23,730 nucleotides of DNA from JACPXH01 sp964409225. Its GTDB lineage: Bacteria > Patescibacteriota > Minisyncoccia > JACPXH01. This document shows, piece after piece, positions 19,191-23,730 of this stretch. Under the pieces are notes generated by a model. It was given only the letters and a program-made list of their open reading frames with translations. It did no database searches and was not told the DNA's origin. The position numbers and the translations under genes are program-made. Numbering within the stretch: position 1 is the stretch's first letter; each line of letters begins with the position of its first letter. The stretch lies in NCBI GenBank assembly GCA_964409225.1, contig CAYPCM010000011.1, positions 1 to 23,730 on the forward strand, given 5' to 3'.

Positions 19191-19291
19191 ATGGAGAAAA
19201 ATTGATATCCTATTTTGTATTGCACATCAAAAAGTGTTGTATGGGCAAAACGAACCCAAATTATCAGCAGTTTGACTGGTGTGCAAGTTTT

Positions 19292-19317
19292 GCGGCCCGC
19301 CCACATGGGCGGGCCGC
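19292..19317. other. GC-rich hairpin near the 3' end of the 19335 gene
   Basis: A perfect 11-bp stem GCGGCCCGCCC/GGGCGGGCCGC with an ACAT loop, 18 nt past the stop of the minus-strand gene. It has no T run on the transcribed strand, so it may protect the 3' end or terminate only weakly. Bases 19191-19291 hold nothing else recognisable. Confidence 0.4.
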
Positions 19318-19334
19318 TTCGGGAATCGTTTCGG

Positions 19335-19844
19335 TTACTTCCGTCGTCGCCGCGTAGCCGCGGCGGGGTTGCCCCTGGCTCGATGCCGTTCGTTCTCCCG
19401 CGCATAGTCTATCGCGTGTTGTTCGGCACGTGCGCGCGCGAGCTGCTTGAGTGCGCGATTCAAGATGCCGTCTGCAAACGTGGCCGGGTATAGCCCTACG
19501 CTGATGGCGTACTGATACGCCCTGCCAATCAGTTCGGCAAGGCGGTCAGTTTCAGCGCCGTGGATCTCACCGCGCGCGATGAGCGACTCGAGCGCAGCAT
19601 TCAGCGCGCGAAGCGCGTACTCGACCGGCAGCTGCAGATCTGGGGGTACGCTCGCGAGCCGTTCAGCGGTGATGGTCGTCAACTCGCGATCCACGCTTGC
19701 GAGGCGGCTTGTGAGTTCGCGGCGGCGTTCGATCAGATGGGCGATAGATCCGTTCGGGTCAACGGCTCTGCGGTTATACAGCGCGAGCCCATGGTACCAG
19801 AGCATGATACGATCAGCGGCGTTTCCCACATCATCGCGCATCAC
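19335..19844 (-). CDS. hypothetical helical protein, 169 aa
   Basis: The ATG at 19844 overlaps the stop of the upstream gene (ATGA), so the two are coupled. The product is mostly helical: MMRDDVGNAADRIMLWYHGL, a likely coiled coil IAHLIERRRELTSRLASVDRELTTITAERL (about 34-63), a middle helix ALRALNAALESLIARGEIHG, and a strongly basic Arg-rich C-terminus (NPAAATRRRRK) that could bind nucleic acid. No known family is recognised. The second gene of a two-gene minus operon, both encoding helical orphan proteins that may interact (inference). Confidence 0.55.
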   Translation of the reverse strand: MMRDDVGNAADRIMLWYHGLALYNRRAVDPNGSIAHLIERRRELTSRLASVDRELTTITAERLASVPPDLQLPVEYALRALNAALESLIARGEIHGAETDRLAELIGRAYQYAISVGLYPATFADGILNRALKQLARARAEQHAIDYARENERHRARGNPAAATRRRRK

Positions 19845-20311
19845 GCTCCTCCGTGCGGCTGGTCAGCCGCGGCGCGCCTCTGTTCTCGCTCGAACCGCTC
19901 GAGCCCGAAGAGCGTGCCGATCACCTCCGGTTCGTAACCGTGCTCGAGCAGAAAGGTGCGGACCGTCTTCAGAGCCGTGTAGAGCCCCACGGCCTCGCCG
20001 CTCTGGCCTCGGTCGAGGTCCATAAGCCGGCTGAGCCGCTGGTTCATGCTCCCCATGACATCGCCGAGCTTGCCATTGCGGTCAAGCTCCTCGAGCATGG
20101 CCGGAAAGAGGTTGGCAAGGATGCGGTTTTCGATCCGCCAGGCACGCGTCAGCAAGTCCTGGCGGCTGGCGAGGAGTTGTTTCATCTGGGCGTTTGGGTC
20201 CAACCGTCTCGGTGCCCCCAGAAACTCCATGATGGATGCGATCGGCTCAACCGCCTGGAAATCGTCCACGTGGTACTCCGGTGCCTCCTGTTCCATCTCG
20301 TTTTTAGCCAT
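19841..20311 (-). CDS. hypothetical helical protein, 156 aa
   Basis: ATG 20311 follows AGAGGGAAGCC, a fair Shine-Dalgarno. The acidic N-terminus (MAKNEMEQEAPEYHVDDFQA) leads into helices including NAQMKQLLASRQDLLTRAWR, NRILANLFPAMLEELDRNGK and ALKTVRTFLLEHGYEPEVIG. There are no cysteines, signal peptide or membrane segments. Together with the overlapping 19844-19335 gene it forms a pair of unrecognised small proteins downstream of uvrB on the same strand, about 95 nt past the uvrB stop. It could be co-transcribed with uvrB, since no terminator is visible between them. Confidence 0.55.
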   Translation of the reverse strand: MAKNEMEQEAPEYHVDDFQAVEPIASIMEFLGAPRRLDPNAQMKQLLASRQDLLTRAWRIENRILANLFPAMLEELDRNGKLGDVMGSMNQRLSRLMDLDRGQSGEAVGLYTALKTVRTFLLEHGYEPEVIGTLFGLERFEREQRRAAADQPHGGA

Positions 20312-20406
20312 GGCTTCCCTCTGTGGCTATGGGGTTATGGGAAAGGACTTTCCGCTTCGTCTAGCGCACGGTAACAGGATTTCGGATAGCGCGCAAGCCA
20401 CCTTAG

Positions 20407-22542
20407 CTATCGTCTTCGCAGCCGCACCGTTCGGATCGGTGCCGCTTCCAAATCAAGAATCGCATCGCGTAGTTTCGCCGCTTCTTCAAACCGCCAGTGC
20501 CGGATTGCTTCGGCCAGCGCTTGTTTGAGTTGCCTCAGAGCGGTTTCGCGGTTTTTGGCGTGCTCGGGGTGGCTGCGGATGAGGCCGACCGCGCGCGCGA
20601 TTGCGCGCTCGGCCGCGGTTTCTTTTTCCTCCTCGCGTTTGCGCTGGACGATTAACTCGCGGATTTCTTTTTCAATGGATTTGGGCGTGATGCCGTGCTT
20701 TTGGTTGTACGCCTCCTGAACCGCACGTCGTCGCTTGGTTTCCTCAATCGCTGCTTTCATGGATCGCGTGATACGATCCGCGTACAAAATCGCGGTGCCT
20801 TCCACGTGCCGCGCGGCCCGGCCCATGGTTTGGATCAACGTCGTGGTGTTGCGCAAGAATCCCTCTTTGTCCGCATCGAGGATTGCCACGAGCGACACCT
20901 CGGGTAAATCAAGCCCTTCGCGGAGCAAATTGATGCCGACCAGCACGTCGTATTCGCCGAGCCGTAGATCGCGCAGGATTTCTGGTCGCACGAGTGTGTG
21001 CAAATCCGAGTGCAGGTATTGCGCTTTAATACCTTGCTCGGCCAAATAATCAGATAGTTCTTCGGACAGACGTTTCGTAAGCGTGGTCACCAGTACGCGT
21101 TGTTTTTTGGCCACGCGCTTTTTGATTTCGGCGATTACGTCTGCAACTTGGTTTTTCGCCGGTCGCACCTCGACCACCGGATCAAGTAAGCCAGTGGGGC
21201 GCACGAGCTGTTCTGCCACGTGCCCCACGGACTTGCCGACTTCATACTCTGCCGGAGTGGCTGAAACGTACACGATCTGTCCGATCTTCGCGTTGAACTC
21301 GTCGAACATGAGCGGTCGGTTATCCACGGCCGAAGGCAGCCGGAAGCCGTGTTCCACGAGCACGGTCTTTCGAGATTTGTCGCCATGATACATGCCGCGG
21401 ATTTGCGGGATCGCGAGATGCGATTCGTCAATGAACACGAGAAATCCACTGGAGTTCGTTTCAAAACCGTCGTTGCTCGAGGCAGAGATCGCCACGCCCC
21501 CTGCGGGGGCTCGCGATGACGGAATGGAGGATTTTTTGGTGGCGGCGCGAAAATAGTCGAGGAGCGTGGAAGGCGGCGAGCCAATAGATCGAAAATCAAG
21601 CTGGCGCGAGTAGTTTTCAACGCCCGAGCAGTAGCCCGTCTGCTCCAACATTTCGAGATCATAGGTGGTGCGTTGTTCGAGGCGCTCCGCTTCAAGGAGC
21701 TTACCAGAAGCGTTGAGTGCGTGGAGCCGTTCGCGGAGTTCTTCGCGGATATTGGCAATGGCGAGGGTGAGTTTGTCTTGCGGGGTTACGAAATGTTTGG
21801 CCGGGAAGATTTTGATCTCGTTCAACTTCGTGCCGGCCGCATCCGCCTTGGCGATTCCGGCATCAAACCGCCGGATCGTCTCAAGTTCATCCCCAAACCA
21901 TTCCAGCTTCAAAAACCATCCGCCCTGCGGCGGATAGATTTCGAGCGTGTCGCCGGCCACGCGGTACTGTCCCGGCAGGGGATCGAGATCGTTGCGCTCG
22001 TATTGGAGGAGGGCCAAATGCTTTAACACCTGCCGAAGTTTCATCGGCTGGTCAGTGGAAAGCGGCAAGCTGATTTTTTCGTATTCTTCCGGATTGCCGA
22101 TGCCGTAGATGCACGAAACCGATGCCACCACGATCACATCGCGGCGGCTCAAAACATCGGCCGTGGCGGCATGACGCAACCGGTCGATTTCTTCGTTGAC
22201 CTTCGCGTCTTTTTGGATGTACGTGTCGGTCTGCGGAATGTACGCTTCGGGCTGGTAGTAGTCGTAGTAGGAGACGAAATAGTGGACGGCGTTTTCCGGG
22301 AAGAACTCTTTGAACTCCTGATACAGTTGCGCGGCGAGGGTTTTGTTCGGGGCGATCACGAGCGCGGGCTTGTTCACCCGAGCGATCACGTTCGCAACGG
22401 TGTACGTTTTCCCGCTGCCAGTTACGCCCACGAGCGTTTGATCGCGCACGCCTGCAACTATACTCCTTGTCAGGGCGTCTATTGCTTGTGGTTGATCTCC
22501 GGTGGGGGAGAATTTGCTCGAGAGCTTGAATGCTTGACTCAT
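20407..22542 (-). CDS. uvrB: excinuclease ABC subunit B, with an in-frame repeat insertion
   Basis: The 711-residue protein is the damage-verifying helicase of nucleotide excision repair. Motifs are Walker A GVTGSGKT (39-46), beta-hairpin YYDYYQPEAYIPQTD (about 92-106), DESH (372-375), LREGLDLPEVSLVAILDADKEGF, motif VI TMGRAARHVEGTAILYAD, and a C-terminal UVR domain (HWRFEEAAKLRDAI) for UvrC contact. Between LLDYF (ends at 331) and FLVFIDESH (from 367) normal UvrB has about three residues, but here there are 35. The added DNA (21445-21549) includes a GC-rich palindromic repeat. The insertion is in frame just before Walker B. The start MSQAFKLSSKFSPTGDQP is typical. A good promoter lies at 22562-22590, with the Shine-Dalgarno-like AGTAGG before the ATG. 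Confidence 0.95.
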   Translation of the reverse strand: MSQAFKLSSKFSPTGDQPQAIDALTRSIVAGVRDQTLVGVTGSGKTYTVANVIARVNKPALVIAPNKTLAAQLYQEFKEFFPENAVHYFVSYYDYYQPEAYIPQTDTYIQKDAKVNEEIDRLRHAATADVLSRRDVIVVASVSCIYGIGNPEEYEKISLPLSTDQPMKLRQVLKHLALLQYERNDLDPLPGQYRVAGDTLEIYPPQGGWFLKLEWFGDELETIRRFDAGIAKADAAGTKLNEIKIFPAKHFVTPQDKLTLAIANIREELRERLHALNASGKLLEAERLEQRTTYDLEMLEQTGYCSGVENYSRQLDFRSIGSPPSTLLDYFRAATKKSSIPSSRAPAGGVAISASSNDGFETNSSGFLVFIDESHLAIPQIRGMYHGDKSRKTVLVEHGFRLPSAVDNRPLMFDEFNAKIGQIVYVSATPAEYEVGKSVGHVAEQLVRPTGLLDPVVEVRPAKNQVADVIAEIKKRVAKKQRVLVTTLTKRLSEELSDYLAEQGIKAQYLHSDLHTLVRPEILRDLRLGEYDVLVGINLLREGLDLPEVSLVAILDADKEGFLRNTTTLIQTMGRAARHVEGTAILYADRITRSMKAAIEETKRRRAVQEAYNQKHGITPKSIEKEIRELIVQRKREEEKETAAERAIARAVGLIRSHPEHAKNRETALRQLKQALAEAIRHWRFEEAAKLRDAILDLEAAPIRTVRLRRR
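21485..21522. repeat. GC-rich palindromic repeat inside uvrB
   Basis: GCCCCC 21496-21501, TGC loop, GGGGGC 21505-21510, flanked by GAGATCGCCAC and TCGCGATGAC. This looks like a dispersed repeat type common in intergenic DNA of other bacteria (from memory), here translated within UvrB. Confidence 0.65.
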
Positions 22543-22561
22543 AACCTACTTTGTGATACAG

Positions 22562-22590
22562 ATTCTACACACGAATTGTTGCTTTCACAA
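22562..22590 (-). promoter_or_regulatory. promoter of uvrB
   Basis: On the minus strand TTGTGA (22590-22585), a 17-base spacer, TAGAAT (22567-22562). The start would be near 22555, 13 nt before the uvrB ATG. Confidence 0.6.
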
Positions 22591-22593
22591 CCC

Positions 22594-22616
22594 GCCTCTG
22601 GATTTAATCTAGAGGC
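22594..22616 (+). promoter_or_regulatory. hairpin just upstream of the 22636 ribosome binding site
   Basis: A 10-bp stem (22594-22603 with 22607-22616, one G-T pair) with a TTA loop, immediately before AAAGAGGAGGAGG. A weak plus-strand promoter could be TTGCTT 22579-22584 and TTTAAT 22603-22608. Confidence 0.4.
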
Positions 22617-22635
22617 AAAGAGGAGGAGGTGTATC

Positions 22636-23133
22636 TTGAAGATTCGAATGGCACGGTTCAGGGACAAGCCCGGTCTCGACTGGGCTGAGGTGGGTGTTTG
22701 CGACGAAACCTGTAGTACCGAAGGCGCGTGGTGCTACTTCGCTTGGATCGATGATCCCGATCGCGAAGTGGAGGAAGTTCTTCGGCATGAGGCTGTCGAC
22801 GAGGGCAGGGGCTTGGGGTATGAGCCGGAAGTGCATGTCGTCGAGGTGGCCAGCCACGCGGTCGAGGTCCCAGTGGCTATCGTCAAGATGTGTGAGGTCG
22901 TGGATTCGTTTGCCGAGCGCGTCAGCAAGGAGGTGAAAGGCGGCTACGTGGGTCGCCTCAGTGCCCGTAACGTTTTGGAGGCATTCCTCGACGATCTCAA
23001 GCGGATGCTTCTTCAAGCGTTCGCTATGGACAGCAGCGATCCTGCCGGAGCGCTCTACTTCCAGAGGTCGTTCGCTGAGAGTGGCGGCGAACTCAGGCTT
23101 GTGTCGCTCTTCGACGAGGAGGTGGCCCGATAA
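22636..23133 (+). CDS. hypothetical protein, 165 aa, TTG start
   Basis: TTG 22636 is chosen because it follows a very strong Shine-Dalgarno (AGGAGGAGG 22621-22629). The frame is open much further upstream but only through uvrB antisense DNA. The product begins MKIRMARFRDKPGLDWAEVG and has a Cys cluster near the N-terminus (VCDETCSTEGAWCYF, about 21-35). A mixed alpha/beta body follows with EVHVVEVASHAVEVPVAIVK (about 71-90) and a long helix ARNVLEAFLDDLKRMLLQAF. It is acidic overall. The family is not recognised. It is 26 nt upstream of the receiver-like gene and shares its terminator, so the two probably form an operon divergent from uvrB. Confidence 0.6.
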   Translation: MKIRMARFRDKPGLDWAEVGVCDETCSTEGAWCYFAWIDDPDREVEEVLRHEAVDEGRGLGYEPEVHVVEVASHAVEVPVAIVKMCEVVDSFAERVSKEVKGGYVGRLSARNVLEAFLDDLKRMLLQAFAMDSSDPAGALYFQRSFAESGGELRLVSLFDEEVAR

Positions 23134-23159
23134 CCCCTAAGACTAAAGGGGGGTGCCAA

Positions 23160-23627
23160 ATGAAGGTTCGGCGGACACGATCCAGGGATGGGTATGCACT
23201 ACGGACCGAAAGGAGGGGTGCGACGAGGATAATCGTCGCGCAACGGCACCAAGAGAATCTCAATGAAATCCGGGAGAAGGTTGCCCGGATCAACCGCAGG
23301 CGGGCAGAAAAAATCTTCTTCACTACTGACTCAGGTCTTGCGTTGGACCATGTGGAGCCTCGCGGGCCCACTTTCGTTGTTTCTGGGCAGGTATTCGGGC
23401 TCATTGATTTCGGTCCGGGAAGGGGGACAGACCTTGCCGCCAAAGTGAAACAAAAGAACCCCGGTGCCCTTTTCTTCATCTACAGTCTGATGCCCAGCAG
23501 AAATGCGGCAGTCGACGGTGTAATCCCCAAGAGAAGAGGGCATGTACTTCTCTCCAAGATCCTCACCGTTCCAGGAAAGGAGCTCAATCTGCGGCGGCTC
23601 AAGGAGCTCTTTCCAGAAATCGAATGA
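23160..23627 (+). CDS. receiver-like (degenerate response regulator) domain protein, 155 aa
   Basis: ATG 23160 follows AAAGGGGGG. A basic N-terminal region with helix NLNEIREKVARINRRRAEKI (about 34-53) leads into a part resembling a CheY-like fold: IFFTTDSGLAL (about 53-63), TFVVSGQVFGLIDFGPGRGT (about 71-90), DLAAKVKQKNPGALFFIYSL (about 90-109), and DGVIPKRRGHVLLSKIL (about 118-134). A Ser before the end of one strand and a Lys in IPK sit where receivers keep their Ser/Thr and Lys. The phosphorylatable Asp is not clearly in place, so phosphorylation is doubtful. Assignment is from pattern only. It is the second gene of the unit with 22636 and is followed by a strong terminator. Confidence 0.5.
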   Translation: MKVRRTRSRDGYALRTERRGATRIIVAQRHQENLNEIREKVARINRRRAEKIFFTTDSGLALDHVEPRGPTFVVSGQVFGLIDFGPGRGTDLAAKVKQKNPGALFFIYSLMPSRNAAVDGVIPKRRGHVLLSKILTVPGKELNLRRLKELFPEIE

Positions 23628-23655
23628 CGTGTGGCGACTAGCCGCAACCGCTCGC

Positions 23656-23694
23656 AACCGCCGGAGCAGCAGCTCCGGCGGTTTCTCTTTTCTT
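23656..23694 (+). terminator. intrinsic terminator of the 22636-23627 unit
   Basis: A perfect 12-bp stem AACCGCCGGAGC (23656-23667) with GCTCCGGCGGTT (23672-23683) and an AGCA loop, followed by TTTCTCTTTTCTT. Confidence 0.9.
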
Positions 23695-23696
23695 GG

Positions 23697-23730
23697 CCCC
23701 GTTAGAAAATAAGACCTTGTTTTATCAGGA
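23697..23730. mobile_element. left end of a third CCCCGTTAGA element, cut by the window edge
   Basis: It starts with the same ten bases (CCCCGTTAGA) as copies A and B, but the interior (AAATAAGACCTTG) differs, so it may be a second family using the same ends. Confidence 0.45.

Noticed and set aside
22171..22635. Long plus-strand frame upstream of the 22636 gene.
   Set aside because: It is antisense to uvrB; the strong Shine-Dalgarno before TTG 22636 marks the true start.
1..23730. CRISPR arrays, tRNA or rRNA genes, prophage genes.
   Set aside because: No regularly spaced repeats, no tRNA T-arm with matching acceptor, no rRNA segments and no phage structural genes were seen on either strand.

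Overview
The window looks like a chromosomal segment of a candidate phyla radiation bacterium, most probably Parcubacteria (Patescibacteria), with moderately high GC. This is inferred from the single-copy gene mix (tyrS, ruvC, yebC, ruvB, pilB-type ATPase, degenerate DHH protein, tsaE, polA, mutM, DUF3048, holA, rpsT, uvrB), from lamin-tail and PH-domain membrane proteins, from a DUF4258/DUF2283 pair and from many small orphan proteins. No sequence search was possible, so the taxon is an inference.

Layout. 1-800: the 3' end of tyrS, then a consensus promoter driving a 47-residue acidic ORF. 800-2213: yebC-ruvC on the minus strand. 2214-2322: a 109-bp MITE-like element. 2323-4548: a three-gene minus operon (small two-helix protein, PH-domain membrane protein, secreted double lamin-tail protein). 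4704-5705: ruvB. 5713-6465: a consensus promoter, about 400 nt of strongly structured RNA, a small membrane protein and a terminator. 6484-9459: minus-strand DHH-like pseudo-enzyme and PilB/GspE ATPase. 9700-11220: two small secreted or membrane protein units with structured leaders and hairpin terminators. 11280-17623: plus-strand run tsaE, polA, mutM, DUF3048, holA. 17715-18572: minus operon of a broken DUF4258 gene, DUF2283 and rpsT. 18632-23694: orphan small genes around uvrB.

How it fits together. The core genes serve DNA repair and replication (RuvB, RuvC, UvrB, MutM, PolA, HolA), translation (TyrRS, S20), tRNA t6A modification (TsaE) and type IV pilus assembly (PilB). Between them sit small genes in compact units with near-consensus promoters, strong Shine-Dalgarno sites and GC-rich terminators. 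Several core genes lack a recognisable Shine-Dalgarno.

The most notable theme is repeats. Three unrelated repeat types occur both between genes and inside coding sequence. AT-rich CAAAAATC-type spacer repeats occur in many gaps and also in frame inside polA. CTCAGGATGAC-type and GGGGGC-hairpin palindromic repeats occur in gaps and in frame inside tsaE and uvrB. A TIR-bounded element (CCCCGTTAGA ends) has two full copies, one splitting the DUF4258 gene, plus a related end at the right edge. The in-frame insertions resemble in principle the Rickettsia palindromic elements. A second candidate novelty is the structured RNA at 5748-6143, whose 20-bp helix contains G-U pairs that only work on the plus strand.
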